Shown: piece by piece, positions 1 to 9,109 of the stretch | How the letters are laid out: the number at the start of each line of letters is the position of its first letter | Position numbering within the stretch: the stretch's first letter is position 1 | DNA from: Kitasatospora cinereorecta | Lineage (GTDB): Bacteria > Actinomycetota > Actinomycetes > Streptomycetales > Streptomycetaceae | Direction: 5' to 3' | DNA: 64,000 nt | Assembly: GCF_024172095.1 (NCBI RefSeq) | Contig: NZ_JAMZDX010000008.1 | Span: 186,001-250,000, forward strand | Notes under the pieces: generated by a model | What the model was told of the DNA's origin: nothing | The model's database searches: none | What the model saw: the letters and a program-made list of their open reading frames with translations, nothing else | Position numbers and translations under genes: made by a program

Positions 1-1173
1 GGTTGGTATACGACGCCTTCAGCGTCGTCTGCACCGTGCGCCGGTAGACCGGACCGCGGGTCTTGAACTCGTGCACCAGCTCCCGCAGCGTCTGCTCACC
101 GCCGGACACCGCCGGGTAGACGACCTCACGGACCGTGCCCTCCGGCTCGCCGATCGACGCCTCGGCGAGCTTGAAGAGGATTTTCTCCTTGCCCGACACC
201 TTCTTGAACGCGTTGACCAGCTGCTCGGTGACCTTCTTCTCAGCCCGCGCCCCGATCCGGTGAACCGTGGAGATCAGCAGCTCCACCAGCGTGTCCGTGA
301 TCTCCCGCTCACGCTCGTGCAGCAGCGCGGCCAGCAGCGTCACCCGCAACGGCAGCGGGTGCGTGCGCAGATGGGAAGGGGACTCCACTGCGGCTCGTGC
401 CCGCCATCCGGCCACCACCTTCGGCGCGACGTCCGCGAACAGGTCCGAAGGCAGCCCGATCGCGCGAACCGCAAGCAGCTTGTCGATCTCCGTGAGCATC
501 GTCTCCAGGCTCAAATTGCCCGGAGCCTCCTTGATCTTCCCCAGGACCGGCGGCCCGTCCTCGCCCTCACCAGCACCGGCATCACCGGGCACCGTGTCGT
601 CCTCCCGATCAGCGCCGACGACCAGGGCCACGATCCGCTCGATGCTCTCCACCGTGATCCGTGCCGAGATCCGCGCCGTCAGCGTCTCCTCGGCAGCCCG
701 CAGCGCTGCGGCCACGATCCGGTCGCACCGCCCAGGGGTGGGCGGCTCGATGCACTCCGTTCGGCAGCGGGCCAGCAGTTCCACCCGCACCTGCTCCGGC
801 CGCCGCTCCTTGCACGCGACGTGGTCGACGAGCCAGGCCGTCAGCTTGTCCGCATCCGCGACACTGCACTCACGAAAGCCCAGGTGCCTGCGGATCTGCG
901 CACGGTGGTACTCAACCGTCCGACCGCTCCACTCATACGCGTCCAGCTCGGACGCAGGTACCTGTACCTGCCGAGCGACGAACTCCACCGCCTCGCCCGG
1001 CAGCTCGACCGGCCCCGGGGAAACCGGCCGTACTGCGTGTAGAACTTCAGCAACACGGCGAAGCCCAGTCGCGTCGCACCGCGCTTGCCTGACACGAGCC
1101 CCTGCTCGTCCCTCAACAGCGTCCAGTGCTCGACCAGGTCGTCCAGGTCCAAAGGGGTACGTGCCACAGCCAT
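1..1173 (-). pseudogene. Tn3-family transposase, N-terminal part, frameshifted and cut by window edge
   Basis: The reverse strand from 1173 reads MAVARTPLDLDDLVEHW and then KFYTQYGRFPRG, the usual opening (DUF4158 region) of Tn3-family transposases. At a CCCCGGGG run (1013-1020) the frame breaks; in the neighbouring frame the protein-like sequence resumes (PGEAVEFVARQVQVP) and continues to base 1, including a stretch typical of the family (FKKVSGKEKILFKLAEASI). The start is an ATG preceded by GAGAGG. The catalytic DDE domain lies outside the window. A one-base loss in the C4G4 run explains the break; sequencing error or a real inactivating mutation are both possible. The + strand open frame over the same bases is a shadow. 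The transposase marks the left side as a transposon junction. Confidence 0.8.
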
Positions 1174-1328
1174 CGATCGTCCTCTCGGGGCTGCACCCCG
1201 CGTACCTGTACGACCCTGGACTCACCCACACGGGTGACACCCGCGCAAGATCACCGCCATTTGCGGCTGGTGACAGAGTTCTTACCGGCGCCCCCAATAC
1301 CACGAGCGCAGACAGATGACCGGGGCCG

Positions 1329-1790
1329 CTACGCGGTGCGAAGAACAGGGTCGATCTCGGCCAGGATCTCTTGGAGCTGACGGGCCCCCAGGACAACGCG
1401 GTCATCAGAGTCCTGCAGCATCTCCTCGCACAACTGCAACGCGCTGTCCCGGTCTTCGGAGAAGACGCCGAACACATCGAGGACCGCGGTGTGGATCCAG
1501 TCGCTGTGATTCGAATCGGTGACTGCCAGCGCGATTGCGACGATCGTCAGCCCGAACCTATCCCTACGCCGAAGCACGGCTTCTGCGGTCACCCGGGTCA
1601 CAAAAGTGTCGTCCGGATCGAGCACGAGCTCCAACAGCAGCCCGCAGGCCTCCTGCATCTCCGCGAAGCCCGCCAGGCCGTGACCGGCATCCGCCCGGTC
1701 ACGGTAGTCGTGGCTTCGCCCGAGCTCGCCGAGCGCAAAGACCACTGCGTGCCGTCGGTCACTGTCCACTCGCCTACCACTACCTCCCAC
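1329..1790 (-). CDS. HEAT-like helical repeat protein, small, function unknown
   Basis: An open frame of up to 153 residues, acidic and leucine/alanine-rich, with regularly spaced helices (ELVLDPDDTFVTRVTAEAVL, then AVLDVFGVFSEDRDSALQL, then MLQDSDDRVVLGARQLQEIL) suggesting a short HEAT/ARM-like solenoid. The longest start is a GTG at 1790, but a GTG at 1769 sits 12 bases after GGAGGT and may be the true start, removing seven residues of low-complexity sequence. Small HEAT-like proteins of this kind are common in actinobacteria near immunity-protein genes of toxin systems, which fits the SUFU and SUKH genes at 10.9-12.1 kb, but no toxin gene is adjacent. Function is inference only. Confidence 0.65.
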   Translation of the reverse strand: MGGSGRRVDSDRRHAVVFALGELGRSHDYRDRADAGHGLAGFAEMQEACGLLLELVLDPDDTFVTRVTAEAVLRRRDRFGLTIVAIALAVTDSNHSDWIHTAVLDVFGVFSEDRDSALQLCEEMLQDSDDRVVLGARQLQEILAEIDPVLRTA

Positions 1791-1799
1791 GATTGCCGG

Positions 1800-2287
1800 T
1801 CAACGTACCACCCGGGCATCTCCAGATGATCACCGTGAACCGTGAGACGGGCGGCTGATCGACAGGAATACCGCAGCTCAGAAACAAGTGCTCTGCGCCA
1901 GTACCGCTGAAGTTGATCGGTTCTTGCCTGCCGTGCAGCGAACTGTCCGACGACGAGCGCGAGCAGCTCGCCGCACTCACCAGCGCCTGACCGCCCGGGC
2001 CGTGACGCTGCCCACCACCGCGCCCCGCCCGGTGGCCCACCAGGCCGGAGCGGCGGGTCGCCGGGCATCGCCGAACCCGATCCCCATGGCCGTGACCCGT
2101 ACCATCACCGCTGCCGCCACCGGCGCGATCACCGCCGGCCTGACCCTGCTGGGCTTCCACGGCCAGGTCGGCCGCTACCCCCGCCGCCCCTGGCCGGAGG
2201 ACCCGACCACGGCCGAGCCCACCCGGCGCACCAACGCCTGCAGGTAGGGCCCGTCCTCGACGAACCGCGGCACCGCCGCCGGGGGGG
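1800..2287. other. Gap with possible gene remnants
   Basis: No convincing full gene. On the + strand one frame ends at 1990 with a natural-looking tail (CSELSDDEREQLAALTSA then TGA), probably the 3' remnant of a lost gene. A second + frame from a GTG at 2002 to 2247 would encode 81 residues with one hydrophobic stretch (AAATGAITAGLTLLGF) but lacks a ribosome binding site. The rest gives only Arg/Pro-rich shadow frames. Confidence 0.3.
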
Positions 2288-2962
2288 TCAGCCCCCGCCC
2301 GAGAAGCCGCCGGAGTTGGCGGAGGCCGAGCCGCCGCCGGTCCAGCCGGGCCCGCGCCGCGGGCGGGCCCGGACGGTGCGTTCGGTGACCAGCTCGACCC
2401 GCACCCCGGCGGGGCCGAGCAGCGCGGTGAGGGCCTCGTACAGCCGCTGCGGCGAGGTGAGGGCTGGCGGGGTCCACTTCAGTTCGTCGCCGGCGAGGTC
2501 GAACCGGACGGTGAGCTGTTCGGTCGCCGGCTGCTGGTCCCCCGGGTAGGGCTCGGTGACTCGGTGCTCCAGCCGGATTCCGCACAGCTGGGTGATCGGC
2601 TGCCAGCGGCCGGGGCGGGCGGCGCGGACCGTCCGGAATCGGGTGGGGGCCTGGGCCGGGGCGAATCGCAGCCGGCGGACCGTGGCGAGTTCCATCCAAA
2701 CGATCAGCGGTGCTGCCAGCGCGGCCTCGACGGCGGCGATCCCGAGGACGACCTGTCCGACGGTCGCGGCGTCGGTGCCAGTCACCAGCGCGACGACGGC
2801 GACTGCCCCGGTGATGGCGCCGAGCGCCACTGGCACCAGCAGCGACTTCGCGGCCCCGGTCAGGACGATCGGCACCACCCGCGCGCGGGAGCCGCCGCCC
2901 TCGTGGAGGACGAGGTCGGTGGTGGAGTCTGGTCCGGGGCGAAGCGGCGCACGATCAGCCAT
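2288..2962 (-). CDS. Two-TM membrane protein, unknown
   Basis: A 224-residue protein starting at ATG 2962. Residues about 30-75 form two hydrophobic segments (SLLVPVALGAITGAVAVVAL and VLGIAAVEAALAAPLIVW), followed by a soluble domain of about 110 residues that includes a LTVRFDLAGDELKW stretch and ends in a Gly/Ser-rich tail. The ribosome site is weak (GGCGGT). I do not recognise the family. The layout suggests a membrane-anchored cytoplasmic domain. It lies alone between remnants and the damaged dnaN, and faces away from it. Confidence 0.6.
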   Translation of the reverse strand: MADRAPLRPGPDSTTDLVLHEGGGSRARVVPIVLTGAAKSLLVPVALGAITGAVAVVALVTGTDAATVGQVVLGIAAVEAALAAPLIVWMELATVRRLRFAPAQAPTRFRTVRAARPGRWQPITQLCGIRLEHRVTEPYPGDQQPATEQLTVRFDLAGDELKWTPPALTSPQRLYEALTALLGPAGVRVELVTERTVRARPRRGPGWTGGGSASANSGGFSGGG

Positions 2963-3258
2963 ACCGCCACGGTAGAGCCGGACGCGACAGGCCGGAAGGT
3001 GGCGGGCGGGCGGTAATTCCGGCTGCCCGCCACCTACGTGACGACAAGTCAGTGCCCGGCGGCCTCCCAGTTGGCGCCGATGCCGACGGAGACGTCCAGC
3101 GGAGCGCGCAGCGGGTAGGCGCCGACCCGACCCTGCCGGTCGAGGAGTACCCGCAGCTGCCCGGCGTGCCGGACACCGTGCTCACCGTTTAGGCCGCCGC
3201 GCTCGCCGACGCCGTCGCCCAGGTCGCCGTCGCCGCGAGCACCGAGGAGAGCCTGCCG

Positions 3259-3978
3259 GTGCTGACCGCCGTGCAACTGCTCCTCGAGGACGATCGGATC
3301 ACCCTGGCTGCGACCGACCGCTACCGCTTCGCCGTACGCGAGCTGACTGTCCAGCCCACCGGCACCCTCCCGGCGATGACGCCCAAGACCGGCAAAAAGA
3401 AGGACAAGCCGGCCGACGGCGCCGTCCTGATCCCGGCGAAGTTCCTCGCCGAGGCCACCCGTGCGATGACCGGCGAGCACCCGGTTGCGATCGGCTGGTC
3501 GGACGGCCAGCTCACCCTCACCACCGCTGGCTCCTCCATCGGCACCCGGCTCCTCGACGGCAACTTCCCGCGCCACCGCGGCGTGTTCCCCACCCCGGCC
3601 GACGCCGAGCTGACCGTCACCGTCCCCACCAACGAGGCCCTGGCAGCACTCACGCGCGTCGCCCTGGTCGCCTCCGACAAGACCCCGGTCCGTCTGACCG
3701 TCACCGACGACGGCGGGCAGCTGCTCCTGGAGGCCGGGCACGGCGACGACGCCCACGCCGTCGACCGCATCCCCTGCAACACCATCGGCCACCTCGACGG
3801 CGGAACCATCGCGTTCAACCCCGGCTACCTCGCCGACGCCCTCAAAGCGGTCGCCGCCCCCGAGGCCCGCTTGCACGCCACCTCGGCCACCAAGCCCGCC
3901 CTGCTCACCGGGCACTCCGGCGACCTCGCCGACACCGACTACCAGCACCTGCTGATGCCGATCCGCCTCAACGGCTGA
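3259..3978 (+). CDS. dnaN: DNA polymerase III beta sliding clamp, 5'-truncated second copy
   Basis: The 239 residues match domains 2 and 3 of bacterial beta clamps: TDRYRFAVREL near the start, RLLDGNFPRHRGVFPT, VALVASDKTPVRLTV, and the conserved end HLLMPIRLNG. A normal clamp is about 375 residues; domain 1 is missing. Upstream in the same frame the family sequence continues (LPVEEYPQLPGVPDTVLTV) but is stopped by TAG at 3190-3192, after which ALADAVAQVAVAAS leads into this frame. The first usable codon is GTG 3259, without a clear ribosome site, so the gene is probably a decayed paralogue, although a two-domain product cannot be excluded. It precedes a membrane protein gene by 52 bases. Confidence 0.75.
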   Translation: MLTAVQLLLEDDRITLAATDRYRFAVRELTVQPTGTLPAMTPKTGKKKDKPADGAVLIPAKFLAEATRAMTGEHPVAIGWSDGQLTLTTAGSSIGTRLLDGNFPRHRGVFPTPADAELTVTVPTNEALAALTRVALVASDKTPVRLTVTDDGGQLLLEAGHGDDAHAVDRIPCNTIGHLDGGTIAFNPGYLADALKAVAAPEARLHATSATKPALLTGHSGDLADTDYQHLLMPIRLNG

Positions 3979-4030
3979 CACCGTAACACCCCCGCCCACA
4001 GCACACCGACCCGAACAGGAGCAGCACCCC

Positions 4031-4759
4031 GTGAACCAACACACCGAGCCCACCGCCCCGCAGGAGCAGCCGAGCGTCAGCGTCCGCGAGTCGGCCCGGC
4101 GCCGGGCCCGCGCTGTGACCGCCCCCGACGGCTTGCTCGACCGGCGCCGCCGCGAGCTGGCGGTTGGCCTGGACGACTTCGCCGGGGCCGAGCCGTGGGT
4201 GCGCGGCCTGGCCTACCTGACCGCGATCGCCTTCGCCGTCCTGGTGCTCGGCACCGTCGGCGGCATCCTGCTCGACGCGGCCGGCGCGGTGATCGGCGCC
4301 GTGCACCTGCCGCAGGACCTGCCCGCCGGAAGTGACGGCCTGCGCGCCGCGATCACCGGCCCCATCCACGCCTACCTCATCGCCCACCAGGCCTACCCGC
4401 TCACCGCGGCCACCGCGTACGGCGCGTGGAAGACGGTCGGCCTGCTGGCCGCGCTGCTCGCCTTCCTCACCCAGGGCGCCGTCGCCCGTGCAGGCTGGAC
4501 GGCCTGGTCGTGCGCCACGCTCGCCATGGTCTGGCAGGCAGCCCCGGGGGCCGGGCGCCCGGTCGCCGTCGGCTTGACCGCCACGGCCATCGCTCTGGTG
4601 TCGCTGTTCGCGCTGCGCGGCCTGTCCTTCAGCCTGCGCTCGATGGTGATCAACCGCACCGAGGTCCAGCCGCAGATCACCATCCAGACCCCCGAGCCCA
4701 AGACGGCCCGGCCCCGCCCGGCCGTCCCGGCTCCGGGCTCGCGCTTCGACCAGCGCTGA
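4031..4759 (+). CDS. Membrane protein with four predicted TM segments
   Basis: A 242-residue protein from GTG 4031 with AGGA about 10 bases upstream. A charged N-terminus (about 60 residues) precedes TM1 (YLTAIAFAVLVLGTVGGILL), an amphipathic loop, TM2 (TVGLLAALLAFLTQGAVA), TM3 (AWSCATLAMVWQA) and TM4 (PVAVGLTATAIALVSLFAL), then a Pro-rich cytosolic tail. Multi-pass proteins of this layout occur in actinobacterial conjugative plasmids, sometimes beside transfer or spread genes, but I cannot name a family. It follows the dnaN remnant on the same strand and may once have shared its transcript. Confidence 0.65.
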   Translation: MNQHTEPTAPQEQPSVSVRESARRRARAVTAPDGLLDRRRRELAVGLDDFAGAEPWVRGLAYLTAIAFAVLVLGTVGGILLDAAGAVIGAVHLPQDLPAGSDGLRAAITGPIHAYLIAHQAYPLTAATAYGAWKTVGLLAALLAFLTQGAVARAGWTAWSCATLAMVWQAAPGAGRPVAVGLTATAIALVSLFALRGLSFSLRSMVINRTEVQPQITIQTPEPKTARPRPAVPAPGSRFDQR

Positions 4760-4998
4760 CCAACCCGGGCGGGCCGGTGCACCGAGCACCGGTCCGCCCT
4801 CCTCTGCCCGCCCCGTTCCGCACCTCATCGGGCTGACCGTGATCCTGCTGCTCATGGAGCGCCTTGCACTGACGCCCGGGCGCTGACGCTGCACACCGGC
4901 CCCACGCCCCGCCCCTGGCACCCAGCCGGGAGGCGGGGCACTCCGGTGCGCGGCGCGGCCACCCGGCCGGACACCCCACCGACCGTCACGAGGACCCA

Positions 4999-5916
4999 AT
5001 GACCACCGACACCACCCCGCACGCCCAGGCCGCCCCCGTCCACGCGCCGTTCGCCCGACCCGGGCGCGCCTTCCTCCAGGACAGCGCTTGGGACACCAAC
5101 ATCACCGACTGGGAGCTGGCCCGCATCGCGCTCGACCGGCGCGCCTCCGCCGTCTACCACGACGACCCGCACGCCGAGGAGGCCCGGCGGATCGGCGCAG
5201 AGTTCACCGCAGAGGAGGCCCGGCGGGTCGACCGCTTCCTCGCGGCGGGCGTGCAGGACGTCCACCGCCTGGACGCCATCGCCGCCGCCCCGGACCTCAC
5301 CGGCGACGACCGCACCTGGCTGCTCGACCAGCTGCGGCTCGCCTGGCAGCGCCTGGACCGGTCAGGTCCAGGACGGCGTCGCCGGTCAGGACGGCGGGGA
5401 CGGGCTCGGGCGGCGCGGGGCGGGCACCGGTGTGGTGGCGGATCGCGAGTTCCGTTTCCAGGCCGTGCTCCCACCACCCGCACCAGGTGGCGAGGCTCTG
5501 CCACGCACTGGCCTCCTGCTCCAAGCGGTGCAGACGGTCGGGGACGGCCAGCAGGTCGTCGGCGACCGCGTTCTCGAGCAGGCGCGGCAGTTCCTCGGCA
5601 AGGAGTCCCAGGTCGCCTTCCGGGTCCGGCGACCACGGGGCTCGGGCGCGGGCCCTCGCCCGATGGCCGGCCGCCCGCTGCCAGCCCTGTTCCATCCGCG
5701 CCGCCGCGGCGTCGGCCTCGCGCTCGGCCAGGGCGTGCTGCCGGGCCTCCTGCACGTCCGCGGCCGCGCAGGCCATCAACACCGCGGCCTCGGCGAGCAG
5801 CCGGGTCCGCCGCCGCAGGCCGGTCGCGGCCGGGCCCCGGGCACAGGCCGCTTCCCGCACCAGCGCGTCCCCGTCCAGGTGGTCCACGCTCACCTGCAGC
5901 GCGGTCGCGCGGGTGA
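4999..5916 (+). CDS. Unknown protein; only first ~115 codons look native
   Basis: From ATG 4999 (behind GAGGA) the frame reads a natural acidic sequence (TDWELARIALDRRASAVYHD, then EEARRVDRFLAAGVQDVHRL, then LDQLRLAWQRLD). After about base 5360 it becomes Arg/Pro/Gly-rich and has no protein character, because from there it runs antisense to the gene at 5297-6778. The most likely explanation is a recombination junction near 5355-5365 that removed the true 3' end. The native part looks like a small helical protein; no family recognised. Confidence 0.5.
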   Translation: MTTDTTPHAQAAPVHAPFARPGRAFLQDSAWDTNITDWELARIALDRRASAVYHDDPHAEEARRIGAEFTAEEARRVDRFLAAGVQDVHRLDAIAAAPDLTGDDRTWLLDQLRLAWQRLDRSGPGRRRRSGRRGRARAARGGHRCGGGSRVPFPGRAPTTRTRWRGSATHWPPAPSGADGRGRPAGRRRPRSRAGAAVPRQGVPGRLPGPATTGLGRGPSPDGRPPAASPVPSAPPRRRPRARPGRAAGPPARPRPRRPSTPRPRRAAGSAAAGRSRPGPGHRPLPAPARPRPGGPRSPAARSRG

Positions 5917-6778
5917 CGGCCCGTCTGGCGGCGCGCAGCTGCTCGTGCAGTTCGGCGTCGCTCCGGTTGGCGTGCGGCCTGTAGCCGCGCCAGTCGAGGG
6001 CGGCGCACCGGGGCGTGCAGGTGTGCTCCACCGTGTCCTGTCCGGCGGGCTCCTTTCGCGGTGGCGGGTCCCACCACTGTTCGAGGAGGTCCCGCTCGCG
6101 GTCGTGGCTGGCAGCCGGGCGGCCCGCTGCGGGTCGCAGTCGGGCAGCGAGGCCGCCGAAATCCACCTCGGCGGCCCACCGGCACAGCAGGTCGAGCCGC
6201 TCGGCGGCCGACTCCCGCTCGTAGGGGGCCAGGCGCACCGCGTCGGGCGCGTGGCCGTCCACCAGGCGCTCGGCCTCGGTGGGGGTGAGGATGCCGCCGG
6301 CCCGGGCGAAGTCCACGAAGGCAAGACCGTCCTCGTAGCGGACGCGTTCGATTGCGTCGAGTTCCCGCAGCGCCGGGCGCAGGGCGAGGTCGAAGGCCGC
6401 CAGGTTCTCCCAGGCGAGCTGGGCCAGCGGCTCGCGCGGGGCCTCGTCGCAGGTGAGCATCCGCCAGACGGCGTGGACCTGGTCGGTGGGCAGGAACGCG
6501 GCGAGGACGTCGACGTGCCCGGAGGAGCGGATGGCGAGGAGGTGGGAGAACTCGCCGCAGTGGACGTGGGTGTAGAGGGTGTCGGCGCACTGCCACGACG
6601 TCTCGACGCTGCTCCACTCGCGCTCGGCGTCCTGCAGGTGCCCGTCGAGGAGGTCGCAGCCGAGCTGCCGCTCCACCTCGGGCAGGTCCAGCCACGACGG
6701 CCTGAGGGGCGGCGCGGTGGGAAGCGGGTGGCTCCCCCCGTCGCCGTCCGCCGCCGCCTGGTCCCCGTGCTCGGCCAT
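5297..6778 (-). CDS. Large unknown protein, helical, actinobacterial accessory type
   Basis: A 493-residue frame from ATG 6778 with GGGAG six bases upstream. The protein is rich in Ala, Arg and acidic residues, with repeated long helices (ELHEQLRAARRAVTRATALQ; AEAAVLMACAAADVQEAR; ALAEREADAAAARMEQGWQR) and a CTPRCAALDWRGYRPH segment with a Cys pair. No catalytic motif recognised. The last about 30 residues are Arg-rich and overlap the convergent gene at 4999, so the natural C-terminus may have been lost at a junction near 5360. A small 37-residue gene lies 115 bases upstream on the same strand. Confidence 0.55.
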   Translation of the reverse strand: MAEHGDQAAADGDGGSHPLPTAPPLRPSWLDLPEVERQLGCDLLDGHLQDAEREWSSVETSWQCADTLYTHVHCGEFSHLLAIRSSGHVDVLAAFLPTDQVHAVWRMLTCDEAPREPLAQLAWENLAAFDLALRPALRELDAIERVRYEDGLAFVDFARAGGILTPTEAERLVDGHAPDAVRLAPYERESAAERLDLLCRWAAEVDFGGLAARLRPAAGRPAASHDRERDLLEQWWDPPPRKEPAGQDTVEHTCTPRCAALDWRGYRPHANRSDAELHEQLRAARRAVTRATALQVSVDHLDGDALVREAACARGPAATGLRRRTRLLAEAAVLMACAAADVQEARQHALAEREADAAAARMEQGWQRAAGHRARARARAPWSPDPEGDLGLLAEELPRLLENAVADDLLAVPDRLHRLEQEASAWQSLATWCGWWEHGLETELAIRHHTGARPAPPEPVPAVLTGDAVLDLTGPGAARRAAAGRAARCGRRR

Positions 6779-6893
6779 CAGCTCCCGTCCCCTGCGGGGC
6801 GGACGGCCGCGCGCACGGCGTCGTCGTCGGTGGCGTCAGCCTGCGGCGGGCAGGTCCAGGCGCAGTCCACCCAGGCTGGCACGGCTGTGCGGG

Positions 6894-7007
6894 TCAACGC
6901 CGGTCCTCGAGGTGGCCGCGGCCCCTGTCGTCGAGGCCGAAGATGTCCGCCAGGGTGCGGTCGAGTGCCTCGTGCCACTCCTCGTCGCTGACGTCGTCCA
7001 AGTCCAC
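6894..7007 (-). CDS. Small acidic protein, 37 aa
   Basis: GTG at 7007 is preceded by GGAAGGG at a spacing of about eight bases and opens VDLDDVSDEEWHEALDRTLA, ending with LEDRR and a stop at 6894. The acidic, amphipathic helix is typical of real small Streptomyces proteins and unlike the Arg/Pro-rich shadows around it. It lies just upstream of the 493-residue gene on the same strand and may share its transcript. No function known. Confidence 0.4.
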   Translation of the reverse strand: MDLDDVSDEEWHEALDRTLADIFGLDDRGRGHLEDRR

Positions 7008-7352
7008 CGCCGCTGCCCTTCCATCGGATCGTGTTGGGGCCGGGACGGCGAGCATGGGGGAAGCTCGCCGCCCCGGCGGGGCCGGTCCGGGTGGGCCGGG
7101 TCGCCGCCCACGATGCATCGCCGCCGACCGCGCGCGGCAGCGGCGAGCGGCCCGCGTCCCGTCCGGCGGGATACGGGCCCCGCAGCTTTCCGGCCCACGG
7201 GATCACGGCACCCGCGCCCGCCCCGACCGGCCCGCGGCGCGCCTTTGATGGGAGCAGCGGGCGCTGTCCTCGTGCGCGCGTCCGTGGCACCGCCGCCGCA
7301 CCGCCCCGACCGCGGGGACCGGGCGGTGCGGCGGCCGAATTCGGGGAGGGGA

Positions 7353-7661
7353 ATGAGCATGGCGTTGACGGAAGGTCAGCTGACGTCGCTGGCGGGCTTC
7401 GCCGAGGCCCGCGCCGACCGGCTTCGGTCCCAGCCGGTGGGCCTGGGGGACATGCGCCGGCACCTCGGCAGTGGCGAGGCGGTCCTGCTGGGTGACTTCC
7501 CTGGCGCCCCGGTCCGCTTCCTCGACAGGTGGTGGCGGGCCGCCGACGGCTGCTGGGAGCCGCTGTCCGAGGAGACGAGGGCGGTCCTGAACGACGACGC
7601 CACGCGGTGGGCCCTGTCCGTGCAGGCCGTGCAGGCCGTGGAGAGCGCGGTGCGCCCGTGA
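7353..7661 (+). CDS. Small unknown protein, first gene of coupled trio
   Basis: A 102-residue protein starting at ATG 7353, directly behind GGGGAGGGG. It contains a mixed helix/strand sequence (LTSLAGFAEARADRLRSQPV; GEAVLLGDFPGAPVRFLDRW) and ends at a TGA that overlaps the GTG start of the next gene (GTGA at 7658-7661), so the two are translationally coupled. No family recognised. Its position suggests a partner of the DnaB-N-repeat protein. Confidence 0.7.
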   Translation: MSMALTEGQLTSLAGFAEARADRLRSQPVGLGDMRRHLGSGEAVLLGDFPGAPVRFLDRWWRAADGCWEPLSEETRAVLNDDATRWALSVQAVQAVESAVRP

Positions 7662-9109
7662 GCACGCCGGCCGCCGCCTACGCGGAGTCGGCGCTGCTCG
7701 GGGCCCTCCTGCAGGACCCGCGCCGCGCCGTCGAGGTACGCGACTGGGTACGGGCCGAGGACTTCGCCGACCCGTGGAACCGGGAGATCTACCGGGCGCT
7801 GATCGACCACGGCCTCTACAGCCACCCGGAAGTCCTCGCCCAACCGGCCCAGCTGCGGCCCTGGCAGCTGGGCTGGCTGGTGATCCAGCAGCTGCACCAC
7901 GCGGCCCTGGCACAGGGGTGGCAGGTGCGGCCCGAGGACTGGATGCAGGTCGCCGGCCACCTCACGAACCTGCCCCAGCAGGTGCCGAACGCCGCGCATG
8001 CCGCCGACTACGGCCGGGCCGTCGCCCAGGCCAGCATGGAGCGCACCGTCGGGGCGTTCGGCGAGTTCGCCGAACAGGCGGTCCTCGCCGCGGTCCTCGC
8101 CCGCCCCGAGGAGGCCGAGCGGCTGCGGGGCTGGCTGCACGCGGAGGACTTCACCGACCCGTGGATGGGCCAGATGTACCGGATCCTGGTGGAGGACGGC
8201 CTCGCCACGCACCCGGCGGTGACGGTCCACCACTCCTCCCCCGACCAGCAGCGGGTCCTGGCCGAGATGCTCTACCAGGAGCTCCAACGCAAGGCCGTAT
8301 GGCAGGGCTGGGGGATCTCCCAGGCCGCGTGGCCGCAGGTCGCCGCCCAGGTCCGCGACCTCATCGGCGTCCACCGGCCCGCCCACCCCGAACTCGCAGC
8401 CCAGATCGGGCAGCGAGTGCTGCGCTCCAGCATCCAGCGGCAGGTCGCCGAGGCCGGGGCCAGGATCGAACGCACCCTCGCCTGGCCCGGCGCGCCGTCC
8501 GCGGCCATGGAGATCGGCGAGACGCTCACCCTGCTGCGCGAACTTGAGGACCACTGGGAGCGGGCGGTCGGCCGCTTCGAGGGCGTCGGCGGCAGCATCG
8601 CACCCGACCGCGCCGCGCAGCGCCCGGAGATGGCCTTCACCGAGGACGCCGTCCTCGGATCGCTCATGCGCGACCCGGGCCAGCTCGCGCACGTACGCCA
8701 CTGGCTGCGGCCCGAGGACTTCACCCACCCCGGCCGGGCCGAGGTGTACACGGCGATGGTCGAGGCCGTCGACGCCGGCGGCACGATCGACCCGGTGCTG
8801 CTCGTCTGGGACGCCCACCGGCGCGGGCCCCACACGGCGCAGAAGCTCAGCTCCGACGCCGTGTGGGCCATCTACCAGGCCGGCCGCCCGGGGGTGGTCC
8901 AGGGCGGTGCCAGGGCGCTGGTGGAGGCCAGCATCGTCCACCACGTGCGCTCGGCCACGTCCGCGATCGCCCGGGCCGCCGGTGATCCCACCGCCGCCCC
9001 GGGGCACGTCATCGCCACCGCCCGCGGCCACCTGCAGCAGGCCTCCGCCCAGGCCACCCGGCTCTCCCAGGCCCGCAGGCCCGCACCCGCCCCGTCATGG
9101 GCAGGATGA
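7658..9109 (+). CDS. Protein with three DnaB-N-like modules
   Basis: A 483-residue protein from GTG 7658. Three segments resemble the N-terminal helical domain of replicative helicase DnaB: residues about 7-50 (ESALLGALLQDPRRAVEVRD..AEDFADPWNREIYRAL), about 135-180 (EQAVLAAVLARPEEAERLRG..AEDFTDPWMGQMYRIL) and about 325-385 (EDAVLGSLMRDPGQLAHVRH..PEDFTHPGRAEVYTAM, then IDPVLLVWDAH). No Walker A or RecA-type motor is present, so it is not a helicase. In DnaB this domain binds primase and forms the hexamer collar; a protein made only of such modules could act as a loader, adaptor or inhibitor. It overlaps the genes on both sides (GTGA and ATGA), indicating one operon. Confidence 0.8.
   Translation: MSTPAAAYAESALLGALLQDPRRAVEVRDWVRAEDFADPWNREIYRALIDHGLYSHPEVLAQPAQLRPWQLGWLVIQQLHHAALAQGWQVRPEDWMQVAGHLTNLPQQVPNAAHAADYGRAVAQASMERTVGAFGEFAEQAVLAAVLARPEEAERLRGWLHAEDFTDPWMGQMYRILVEDGLATHPAVTVHHSSPDQQRVLAEMLYQELQRKAVWQGWGISQAAWPQVAAQVRDLIGVHRPAHPELAAQIGQRVLRSSIQRQVAEAGARIERTLAWPGAPSAAMEIGETLTLLRELEDHWERAVGRFEGVGGSIAPDRAAQRPEMAFTEDAVLGSLMRDPGQLAHVRHWLRPEDFTHPGRAEVYTAMVEAVDAGGTIDPVLLVWDAHRRGPHTAQKLSSDAVWAIYQAGRPGVVQGGARALVEASIVHHVRSATSAIARAAGDPTAAPGHVIATARGHLQQASAQATRLSQARRPAPAPSWAG

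Noticed and set aside
71..1042. Long open frame on the + strand
   Set aside because: Arg/Pro/His-rich and antisense to the recognisable Tn3 transposase; a GC-bias shadow.
5154..6695. Second long reverse frame overlapping the 493-residue gene
   Set aside because: Extremely Arg/Pro/Gly-rich; the alternative frame starting at 6778 has normal composition and a ribosome site.
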